The notes beneath the pieces were generated by a model. It searched no databases and had not been told where the DNA came from. It was given only the letters and a program-made list of their open reading frames with translations. From Phycisphaerales bacterium UBA966 (lineage in GTDB: Bacteria > Planctomycetota > Phycisphaerae > Phycisphaerales > SM1A02): a stretch of 5,204 bases of DNA. Of this stretch, positions 1 to 5,204 are shown in pieces. A program made the translations under genes and the position numbers. Location of the stretch: NCBI GenBank assembly GCA_002292895.1, contig DBCE01000110.1, forward strand, positions 940-6,143, read 5' to 3'. The first letter of the stretch is position 1. Each line of letters starts with the position of its first letter.

Positions 1-126
1 CCATTCCCGGGCGGATGGTTTCGCTACTTCGATCCAACACCCATCGTCTTGGTGCAAATCCAACCCACCCCTGAATCGCCACTGATTGGTTTGATCTCCA
101 AGCCACCGGACAGCGCGAAACGCTGA
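1..126 (+). CDS. 3' end of an unidentified plus-strand protein (partial)
   Basis: An open frame enters from the left edge in frame 1 and stops at TGA 124-126, giving the last 41 residues of a protein whose start is outside the window. The peptide alternates hydrophobic and polar residues (GWFRYFD, then PIVLVQIQP, then LIGLISKPPD) and reads like genuine folded protein with a basic tail ending in AKR. I do not recognise a family. It is the only gene candidate on the plus strand, and its stop lies 7 bases from the stop of the minus-strand lipoprotein gene, a normal convergent arrangement. Caution: at this length two minus-strand frames are also open, so the assignment rests on the protein-like composition and the tidy convergent ending. 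The FxYFD...VQIQP stretch resembles a stretch in the neighbouring lipoprotein. Confidence 0.45.
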   Translation, partial: PFPGGWFRYFDPTPIVLVQIQPTPESPLIGLISKPPDSAKR

Positions 127-133
127 GTTCACA

Positions 134-667
134 TCAGGGCGCGTTGCCAGACAACGAGTACGCGCGTCGCAGTACTCCCATCGCCAAGTCAGTAATGAAT
201 GGGTCCGGCGCAAAGGTGATGCTCGACCACGCTTTGACAATCACGAGGTGCGCACCCATCAAGACGGGTGGTTGCGCGGCGGCCGCGCTGCCGCCTTGTC
301 CGACTGCTTTGCCATTCGTCCCGGTCGCGCCTGCGCCTGTCGTCGGCGCCACCGCCACCGTGGCTTGCTCGGCATCCGGACCAGAAACACTCGGCTGAAT
401 CTGTACTTCAACAATCGTCGGGGCGAGGGTGTCGCCGTAGTAAAGGAACTGCAAGCGGCCCAAGCGCGGATCACTGCCCTGCGCACCAGCCACCGCACCC
501 GATCGACCCACCGATCGGAATCCCTCACTCAGTAGCGCGCCCTTTGCTTCGGCATACAGGCGGTCGCTCCGACCTTCGACGCCAATCTGCTGCGAGCAAC
601 CACCCATGCCGCATCCAAGCAGCATGAGGGCGAGCGCCAGTACCGGGTACATCGAGCGAAGCTTCAT
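134..667 (-). CDS. Small putative lipoprotein of unknown function
   Basis: The 177-residue product starts with a basic tip (MKLR), a hydrophobic stretch at about residues 8-18 and a lipobox-like end LLGC (Cys19). This suggests export by Sec, lipid attachment at Cys19 and residence in the cell envelope. A second cysteine (Cys24, GGC-S) is a weaker alternative. After the anchor come a helical-looking segment (about 34-50), a segment with aromatic and beta-like character (RLQFLYYGD, then IVEVQIQP, about 71-92), a low-complexity Gly/Ala/Thr/Gln linker (about 103-134) and a hydrophobic C-terminal segment (about 135-170) ending near FAPDPFITDLAMGVLRRAY. I recognise no family and no catalytic motif. 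The ATG at 665-667 gives the signal peptide; an in-frame Met6 would shorten its basic tip. No Shine-Dalgarno is seen. The gene follows thyX after 129 bases and may have its own promoter. Confidence 0.75.
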   Translation of the reverse strand: MKLRSMYPVLALALMLLGCGMGGCSQQIGVEGRSDRLYAEAKGALLSEGFRSVGRSGAVAGAQGSDPRLGRLQFLYYGDTLAPTIVEVQIQPSVSGPDAEQATVAVAPTTGAGATGTNGKAVGQGGSAAAAQPPVLMGAHLVIVKAWSSITFAPDPFITDLAMGVLRRAYSLSGNAP

Positions 668-725
668 CTACGGGCAGATACCGCTCATAAACGATCGAGT
701 TGCAACCCGGCGCGCAGGTATTTCA

Positions 726-741
726 TGACCAATAACGGTCA
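726..741. promoter_or_regulatory. Short perfect dyad between thyX and the lipoprotein gene
   Basis: TGACC and GGTCA form 5-base inverted arms around a 6-base A/T-rich spacer (AATAAC). The dyad lies 59 bases upstream of the lipoprotein start, in the only sizeable non-coding gap of the window (668-796). The position and symmetry would fit an operator for the lipoprotein gene. The arms are short, and a dyad of this size can arise by chance. I see no convincing -35/-10 pair attached to it. Confidence 0.2.
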
Positions 742-766
742 GATTCAGGTTGCTTTCTGCGGGTCA

Positions 767-788
767 GTGGCGCCGCTGGCGCGCCCAC
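767..788 (-). other. GC-rich hairpin just downstream of thyX
   Basis: Arms GGCGC (769-773) and GCGCC (781-785) pair around a 7-base loop. The stem extends by two more pairs (767-768 with 787-788) across a one-base bulge. It begins 8 bases past the thyX stop, where a transcript end or 3' stabilising structure would be expected. The bases that follow in the direction of transcription (ACTGACCCGC) contain no T-run, so it is not a canonical intrinsic terminator. It could be a Rho-type or processing structure, or simply GC-rich noise. Confidence 0.25.
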
Positions 789-796
789 CACGCCCG

Positions 797-1714
797 TCAT
801 CCAAGCCCAAGACGCTCCCGCTTGGCTTCCCACTCGGCGGTCTCACGCTTGTTGTCCGTGGCGAGCGGCTGACCGGTTCGCATCGCTTCGATCTCCAGGC
901 GCGTGAGGTGCATGGACTCCAATCGATAGTCCTCAAAGGCCTCCGCACTCACCGGAACGATCGGCTTGAGCAGGTCATACATCGCCTGCGCAAAGACCTG
1001 GATCTCCAGCTGCGCATGCGGATCAAGACGCAACGAAAGGAAGTGGAAGATGTTGTGCAGATCGCACTTCCAATACCACTCGGTGTAAACGCTCACTGGA
1101 AGAGCCGCACGCGCCAATTCGCGCGCCACGCCCTTCTCCGTCAAGCCAATGTAATCCTGATAGAGAAGTTCAGCCTTCTCCAACAGCTGCATGAACTCCT
1201 CAGCCGTGCCAACATCGATCGGCTCGTCGCCGCCCTGTCGGTTGGACTTGGACTGCTTACGCACCGCGTCAATGTCCGGACGATAGAAGCGATCCGGCAC
1301 GATCGAGTAGCGCGCTGAATACTCATTTACATTCGCGGTTCGGTGACGAATCCACTGCCGCGCAACAAAGATCGGCATAGCAATGTGGAACTTGAATTCC
1401 ACCATTTCAAATGGCGTGGAATGCCGATGCCGCATCAGGTATCGAACGAGACCGCGATCCTCATTGACATGCTTAGTGCCTTGGCCGTAACTCACGCGCG
1501 CGCTCTGCACAATGGCGAAGTCTGCCGTCTTGCCCTCCGGCACCAGCCGCGGCATGCAGTCCACCAATGCAACAAACCCATGATCCAAGCACGGAATCTC
1601 CCAGCGCGAGGCTCCGTCCATGACATCGCGAAGCGGAGCTTCAGGCGGAACAATCTTGATGGCCGGTGAGGTTGCGGTTGAATGCTTGGATGCGGTGCTC
1701 ACTTCACTTCTCAC
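797..1714 (-). CDS. thyX: Flavin-dependent thymidylate synthase ThyX
   Basis: ThyX makes dTMP from dUMP in the cytoplasm. It takes the one-carbon unit from 5,10-methylenetetrahydrofolate and uses FAD and NAD(P)H, so tetrahydrofolate rather than dihydrofolate is released. The hallmark RHRx7S motif is complete: Arg123-His124-Arg125 to Ser133 within RHRTANVNEYSARY. Around it are STPFEMVEFKFH (99-110), the ARAALP segment (about 201-206), YTEWYW (210-215) and LSLRLDPHAQLEI (226-238), all family hallmarks for flavin and nucleotide binding. At 305 residues it belongs to the longer ThyX group seen for example in alphaproteobacteria, with about 38 poorly conserved N-terminal residues. The start is taken as GTG 1712-1714, which overlaps the upstream gene's TGA (GTGA). 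An in-frame GTG at 1700-1702 is an alternative, and the true start could be further inside because homology becomes clear only near residue 38. It is the last gene of the apparent operon. Confidence 0.97.
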   Translation of the reverse strand: MRSEVSTASKHSTATSPAIKIVPPEAPLRDVMDGASRWEIPCLDHGFVALVDCMPRLVPEGKTADFAIVQSARVSYGQGTKHVNEDRGLVRYLMRHRHSTPFEMVEFKFHIAMPIFVARQWIRHRTANVNEYSARYSIVPDRFYRPDIDAVRKQSKSNRQGGDEPIDVGTAEEFMQLLEKAELLYQDYIGLTEKGVARELARAALPVSVYTEWYWKCDLHNIFHFLSLRLDPHAQLEIQVFAQAMYDLLKPIVPVSAEAFEDYRLESMHLTRLEIEAMRTGQPLATDNKRETAEWEAKRERLGLG

Positions 1715-2256
1715 TTCTCGCCGCGAGGGGCGCTGTTACTTTCCGGAGCACTTGCGCCACCCGGCGCACGCTCACGAATCTTGTCTTTGGCGTACTCCGC
1801 CATCCATCCATTCACTGTGTCTACCGTTCCAAAGGTACTCGGAAGACCCTTGGTATTCAGGTTGGGAACAACATCGGCAGTCGCTCCCCAACTAATGCCG
1901 ATCATCGCCTGCGCGGTACCCAGCGCAATCGGTGGTAGTCCGCCCATGGCAGATTCATACGACGAAGGCCAGGGCTTACCAGTGGGAGGCGCTACGCCAG
2001 CAGTGGACACTTCAATCGCCTTATCTGATGTCGGGAACGCGCCGTTGTTGGAACTGGCGTAGCACAGAATGCTCCACGCCACGGATCGAAGCGCCGCGTC
2101 CGTCTGCTTGGCACGATCGCGCGAAGCACGGGTCACCGTGAATCCCCACACCGATACCGAAATGCACACCAATACAAAGATCACTGCCACCCAAACAATC
2201 ACGCGGCGATTGCGAGCGGCCTGCTCGGGCGTCATCTGCGGCGGATACTCATTCAT
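1711..2256 (-). CDS. Small single-pass membrane protein, pseudopilin-like
   Basis: The 181-residue product has a Pro/Gln/Arg-rich cytoplasmic N-terminus (1-18), one strong hydrophobic helix (about 19-42, VIVWVAVIFVLVCISVSVWG) and a soluble remainder that probably faces outward. Directly after the helix, LRSVAWSILCYASSNNGAFP (57-76) resembles the segment (LR.I..A...YA.DN.G.FP) that follows the N-terminal helix in type II pseudopilin-like proteins common in planctomycetes. There is no clear prepilin peptidase site: the expected G/FT[LM].E pattern is missing before the helix, so it may be an uncleaved relative or only a look-alike. The C-terminal 20 residues are Ala/Pro/Ser-rich and probably disordered. 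Its ATG overlaps the oppF stop (ATGA), its TGA overlaps the thyX GTG, and a good Shine-Dalgarno precedes it. Function unknown; coupling to oppF suggests an envelope role. Confidence 0.85.
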   Translation of the reverse strand: MNEYPPQMTPEQAARNRRVIVWVAVIFVLVCISVSVWGFTVTRASRDRAKQTDAALRSVAWSILCYASSNNGAFPTSDKAIEVSTAGVAPPTGKPWPSSYESAMGGLPPIALGTAQAMIGISWGATADVVPNLNTKGLPSTFGTVDTVNGWMAEYAKDKIRERAPGGASAPESNSAPRGEK

Positions 2257-3146
2257 CGCTCAATCTCCTCAGCCAACATGCGCTGTCTCTCGGCGCGTTT
2301 CACTGCATCAACACGCGGGTCGCACTCTGGCACAGCAAGCAGGAGTCGCTTCGTATACGGATGCTGGGGATTCCCAATCACATCTTCGCGCGAACCTTCC
2401 TCCACAATCTTGCCGTCTTTCATCACTGCAATGCGATCACACACATGGTGAATGACCGCCATGTCATGGCTAATGAACAGGTAGCTCAAACCAAGTTGCT
2501 CCTGCAAATCACCTAACAAATTCAAAATTTCACTCTGCACGCTCACATCAAGCGCGCTGGTTGGCTCGTCGCACACAATCAACTTGGGTTGCAATCCAAG
2601 CGCGCGTGCAATTCCAATGCGCTGCTTCTGACCGCCAGAAAATTCGTGCGGGTACCGATCCGCCGCGGCGCGCCACAGACCGCATTGCTCCAACAAATCC
2701 TCAACGCGCTCACGCAACGCGTCACCGGTAGCAATGCCATGCACTTCCAGCGGTTCGCCCACAATGCGCCCCACACGCATGCGTGGGTTGAGGCTTCCGC
2801 CCGGATCCTGGAAGATGATCTGCATGTCACGACGAATGCGGCGCATGTCGGCGGCGTTCTGCCGGAATACATCCTTGCCCTCAAAGAGCACTTGTCCGGA
2901 GGTGGCTTGTTGAAGTGCCAGCACCGTACGACCCACCGTGGTCTTGCCGCATCCAGACTCCCCCACCAACCCCAGCGTCTCGCCGCGACGAATCTTGAAA
3001 GACACGCCGTCAACTGCCTTGTGTTGGCCAATCACCCGCTGCAATACACCCTTGCGAATCGGGAAATGCATGTGCAAATCGCGCACATCAAGGATCACTG
3101 GTTGTTCACCAGAATGCTTCGGGGATTCCTGTGCAGGCGCGACCAT
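2253..3146 (-). CDS. oppF: Oligopeptide/dipeptide ABC transporter ATPase (OppF/DppF type)
   Basis: This is the ATP-hydrolysing subunit of a peptide-type ABC importer, working on the cytoplasmic face with a permease pair and usually a second ATPase (OppD). All motifs are intact in the 297 residues: Walker A GESGCGKT (62-69), Q-loop Gln113, signature FSGGQ (169-173), Walker B LIVCDE (189-194), D-loop SALD (197-200) and switch His227. The C-terminal PQHPYTKRLLLAVP (260-273) is the oligopeptide/dipeptide extension that marks the Opp/Dpp family. HKAVDGVSF (42-50) and QDPGGSLNPRM (113-123) point to the F subunit rather than the D subunit. Unusually, no permease, binding-protein or oppD gene adjoins it: upstream is the htrA gene, 36 bases away, and downstream a small membrane protein overlaps its stop. 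The substrate cannot be told from the sequence; nickel, glutathione and other peptide-like systems share this architecture. No Shine-Dalgarno precedes the ATG. Confidence 0.93.
   Translation of the reverse strand: MVAPAQESPKHSGEQPVILDVRDLHMHFPIRKGVLQRVIGQHKAVDGVSFKIRRGETLGLVGESGCGKTTVGRTVLALQQATSGQVLFEGKDVFRQNAADMRRIRRDMQIIFQDPGGSLNPRMRVGRIVGEPLEVHGIATGDALRERVEDLLEQCGLWRAAADRYPHEFSGGQKQRIGIARALGLQPKLIVCDEPTSALDVSVQSEILNLLGDLQEQLGLSYLFISHDMAVIHHVCDRIAVMKDGKIVEEGSREDVIGNPQHPYTKRLLLAVPECDPRVDAVKRAERQRMLAEEIER
2265..2270 (-). promoter_or_regulatory. Shine-Dalgarno of the small membrane protein gene
   Basis: GAGGAG, read on the minus strand, sits 8 bases before the ATG of the small membrane protein and lies inside the last codons of oppF. 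It is the only clear Shine-Dalgarno before any start in the window. It supports the overlapping ATG at 2254-2256 as the true start, and with it translational coupling to oppF. Confidence 0.7.
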
Positions 3147-3155
3147 TGGGAGCAG

Positions 3156-3181
3156 GGATGCTATCCGGCACCGGAGGCGCC
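3156..3181 (-). other. Two abutting small hairpins between htrA and oppF
   Basis: In the 36-base gap, transcribed leftwards, GGCGCC-TCC-GGTGCC (3181-3167) forms a 6-pair stem including one G-U pair. It is followed at once by GGAT-AGC-ATCC (3166-3156), a 4-pair stem. There is no T-run, so this is not an ordinary terminator, and the oppF ATG follows after 9 bases. The structures could slow ribosomes, mark an mRNA processing site or set the htrA:oppF ratio. They may also be chance in GC-rich DNA. Confidence 0.25.
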
Positions 3182-3182
3182 G

Positions 3183-4646
3183 TCAGCGCAGCGGAACCTC
3201 AACATCCCGCTCCGTCCCGTCCGGGCGCAGAACCGTCATGTTGGCCGCAGGCAGCGTGGCAAGCCGGGTGCGCGCCACCGTACTCCGGGCGAGGCGCACC
3301 CATAGATCATCAACAGACGCCACTCGCTGCCCCTCAAGCGCAACGATCAGGGAGCCCGCTGGGACATCTGCAGCGATCGGCCCTTGCGAGGCGCCAACTT
3401 GCACGCCTGGTCGCCCACCGCGCGAACTATTCGTCAATTCAGAAAGCCCGGCACGCTGAAATGTTTCAAGAAAGAATCCAGCGTTGACGCTCGGATCCAT
3501 CGTGGCAAGCGTGACGCGCAACTCCATGCGTTCGCCCGTTGCGCCATTCGATTTCGCGCGCCACACCGCCACTGGCAATTCCGTGCCGGGGGGTTTCGTT
3601 CCCACTTCGCTGAGCACCTCATCACGTGAATCAATGCGTCGATCACCAAGCGCCGTGATCACGTCGCCAAGCCGAAGCCCTGCATTCGCGGCGGGGCTAC
3701 CAGGAGTGATTGAAGTAATCACCGCGCCTTCGCCCTGAAATCCTTCAGCAACCGCGCGAAAGATGGGGTTCCGCGAAGACATGGTCTTCACGCGTTCCGC
3801 ATCCACCACACTTACTCCCATAAATCCGCGCGTCACACTTCCGCTTGCAATCAATTGTGTCACCACGTTCTCAGCAATCGACATGGGAATGGCCAATCCA
3901 ATACCTGCAAACTGCCCACTGCCAACAGTACTACCGCGGCCCGTGGCAATAGCGGTGTTGATGCCGATCACGCGACCACGCACATCCGTCAATGGTCCGC
4001 CAGAGTTACCCGGATTAACCGCTGCATCTACTTGAATGAAGCTCTCGTACTCCACCTCGGCAAGCCCGGCACTGCGCCCCACTCCAGAGACGATTCCGCT
4101 GGACATACTGAATCGAAACTCAAACGGCGAGCCAAACGCAAACACTAAATCACCCTGCGCAGGAAGCGTGGCAGTGCGCGTTGCCGGCAGCAATCCATCG
4201 GCTTGAATATGCAGTACCGCAATATCCGTGCGCGGATCAAGACCAACCAGCGTTGCCGGATGAAGCGAACCATCATGCAGCTGCACCTCAAGCGCGGTTG
4301 CTCCATCAACCACATGCGCATTGGTCACGATGTTGCCGCTTGCGTCCCAGATCCAACCAGAACCAGATTGCGTAAACGAACGCGCCCCAAGCCGCCCCTT
4401 TGCTTCACCCGCAACACTGACATGCACTACCGCCGGTTCAACCGCAGCAGCGATATCGCGCATCGATGCACTCATCGCTTCCAAGGCATTGGTACTCGCC
4501 AGTCGATCCGCCGCAGCATCCATGGAGCGCGCGGTGCGCTCCACCTGCGCAAGCCGAATCAACGCAGGGACAGTCCAAAGACTCACCGCCGCGGCTGCCA
4601 ACAACAGCGCCGCGGGAAGCGCGCGAAGCAGGCGCGATTCACTCAT
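3183..4646 (-). CDS. htrA: Membrane-anchored HtrA/Deg-family serine protease with two PDZ-like regions
   Basis: HtrA proteases degrade or process misfolded proteins in the cell envelope. The 487-residue product has an N-terminal hydrophobic segment (about 9-32). It lacks a clear signal-peptidase cleavage site, so it is probably an anchor as in DegS, and is followed by a helical linker (33-70). The trypsin-like domain (about 70-265) has the full triad: His111 in TNAHVV, Asp141 in RTDIAVL and Ser215 in NPGNSGGPL. The LA loop before His is short, unlike the long loop of DegP. PDZ1 (about 274-382) is clear, with RGFMGV and ITPGSPAANAGLRLGDVI. A second PDZ-like region (about 385-486, PAGSLIVALEGQRVASVDDLW) is divergent. 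Two PDZ regions are DegP/DegQ-like, whereas a retained anchor is DegS-like, so the subfamily is left open. Its ATG overlaps the panB stop (ATGA); no Shine-Dalgarno is visible, so translation is probably coupled to panB. Confidence 0.95.
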   Translation of the reverse strand: MSESRLLRALPAALLLAAAAVSLWTVPALIRLAQVERTARSMDAAADRLASTNALEAMSASMRDIAAAVEPAVVHVSVAGEAKGRLGARSFTQSGSGWIWDASGNIVTNAHVVDGATALEVQLHDGSLHPATLVGLDPRTDIAVLHIQADGLLPATRTATLPAQGDLVFAFGSPFEFRFSMSSGIVSGVGRSAGLAEVEYESFIQVDAAVNPGNSGGPLTDVRGRVIGINTAIATGRGSTVGSGQFAGIGLAIPMSIAENVVTQLIASGSVTRGFMGVSVVDAERVKTMSSRNPIFRAVAEGFQGEGAVITSITPGSPAANAGLRLGDVITALGDRRIDSRDEVLSEVGTKPPGTELPVAVWRAKSNGATGERMELRVTLATMDPSVNAGFFLETFQRAGLSELTNSSRGGRPGVQVGASQGPIAADVPAGSLIVALEGQRVASVDDLWVRLARSTVARTRLATLPAANMTVLRPDGTERDVEVPLR

Positions 4647-5204
4647 GATGTATGGCCAGCCATCTGTTGCAACCGCGCCAATTCATCGGGCGCGATCGTG
4701 TACGGATGCTCACCAAGGTCGCCATCACGAACGCGGTCGCGCCAGACCCGCGCGGCTCGTTCAATTTCGACGCCCACTGCAGCCAATGGACGCGCAAAGG
4801 CCGGCTGCCAATGCGTCAATCCAAGAAGATCGTTGAGGACTACCACCTGGCCATGACACGCTGTGCCAGCACCGCAGCCAATCACCGGAACCGTCGCCCG
4901 TTCCACCACCAACTCCGCAACTTCTGCAGGGCACGCCTCAATGAGCAACATGGATGCGCCCGCCGCTTCAAGGGCCGCAGCGTCATGCAAGATGCGCAAT
5001 GCGCTCTCAGCACTCCGACCCGCGCTCGTGTATCCGCCCTTCATCTTCGCTTGCTGCGGACGGCTACCGATGTGCGCTACCACCGGGATACCGGCGCGTG
5101 CCAACTTCTCAACCAGCGGCGCGAACGATCGGTCCAGTTCCAACTTGACGCAGTCCGCGTTGCCCTCCGTCATGAATCGGCCAGCGTTCCGAATCGCCTC
5201 TGCG
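4643..5204 (-). CDS. panB: 3-methyl-2-oxobutanoate hydroxymethyltransferase, PanB-like (partial, C-terminal part)
   Basis: PanB transfers the one-carbon unit of 5,10-methylenetetrahydrofolate to 3-methyl-2-oxobutanoate, giving ketopantoate, the first committed step of pantothenate and coenzyme A synthesis. The frame runs off the right edge. About 186 residues are visible, beginning AEAIRNAGRFM, and the Met near 5173 is internal. Family landmarks, in fragment numbering, are VKLE (19-22, a probable metal-site Glu), AHIG (43-46, corresponding to the GHLG segment with its His kept), GGYTSAGRS (56-64), LEAAGASMLLIEACP (78-92, Glu89 corresponding to the proposed catalytic Glu), IGCGAG (108-113) and HGQVVVLND (117-125). 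Several usually strict positions differ: the GG after VK.E, the LT of GHLGLTPQ (here SR) and the second Gly/Ile of GIGAG. It is therefore a divergent PanB or a close relative. Its TGA overlaps the htrA ATG, making it the first visible gene of the operon. Confidence 0.85.
   Translation of the reverse strand, partial: AEAIRNAGRFMTEGNADCVKLELDRSFAPLVEKLARAGIPVVAHIGSRPQQAKMKGGYTSAGRSAESALRILHDAAALEAAGASMLLIEACPAEVAELVVERATVPVIGCGAGTACHGQVVVLNDLLGLTHWQPAFARPLAAVGVEIERAARVWRDRVRDGDLGEHPYTIAPDELARLQQMAGHTS

Noticed and set aside
668..710. Leaderless promoter for the lipoprotein gene, with TTGCAA as -35 and TATCTG as -10 just before the ATG
   Set aside because: The spacing would be 19 bases, the match to consensus is modest, and the signal rests on a single weak reading.
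767..788. Intrinsic transcription terminator for the operon
   Set aside because: The stem is GC-rich and well placed after thyX, but no T-run follows on the transcribed strand, so I list it only as a hairpin.
725..1318. Plus-strand open frame opposite thyX
   Set aside because: It is antisense to a complete ThyX with its full signature motif and has no domain of its own that I can recognise.
2589..3305. Long open frame on the plus strand opposite oppF and the end of htrA
   Set aside because: It lies opposite two confidently identified genes, its translation is Arg/His-rich without recognisable motifs, and long antisense frames are expected in GC-rich coding DNA.
4203..4856. Long open frame on the plus strand opposite htrA and panB
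   Set aside because: The translation is a low-complexity Arg/Cys/Thr mixture and it is antisense to two well-supported genes with intact active sites.
1..5204. Novel defence, CRISPR, retron or mobile-element system
   Set aside because: I see no spaced repeats, transposase, integrase, reverse transcriptase, toxin-antitoxin pair or terminal inverted repeats; the genes are housekeeping or envelope types.

Overview
The window is a compact, GC-rich bacterial chromosomal segment. It has no mobile elements, RNA genes or CRISPR arrays that I can see. Almost everything lies on the minus strand, so the genes are transcribed from the right-hand end leftwards. The predicted small membrane protein resembles the pseudopilin-like proteins that are numerous in Planctomycetota. 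That feature, the long ThyX and the mostly missing Shine-Dalgarno sequences make a planctomycete or other PVC-type bacterium my best guess. This assignment is an inference with low to moderate confidence.

Layout from right to left (direction of transcription): the C-terminal part of a PanB-like ketopantoate hydroxymethyltransferase (4643-5204, cut by the window edge); a membrane-anchored HtrA/Deg serine protease with two PDZ-like regions (3183-4646); an OppF/DppF-type peptide ABC transporter ATPase (2253-3146); a small single-pass membrane protein with a pseudopilin-like segment (1711-2256); and the flavin-dependent thymidylate synthase ThyX (797-1714). panB/htrA, oppF/small membrane protein and small membrane protein/thyX each share a 4-base stop/start overlap (ATGA, ATGA, GTGA). 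Only 36 bases separate htrA from oppF. These five genes therefore look like one translationally coupled operon whose promoter lies outside the window. A 129-base gap with two weak inverted repeats then precedes a small lipoprotein gene (134-667). Its 3' end converges, 7 bases away, on the 3' end of a plus-strand reading frame entering from the left edge (1-126).

Functionally the operon is mixed. It combines envelope functions (HtrA protease, peptide-transport ATPase, pseudopilin-like protein, perhaps the lipoprotein) with two enzymes, PanB and ThyX, that both consume 5,10-methylenetetrahydrofolate. I see no convincing new defence or mobile system. The points most worth checking are the orphan OppF, the divergent PanB, the pseudopilin-like protein, and a shared peptide motif in the two convergent genes at the left end.
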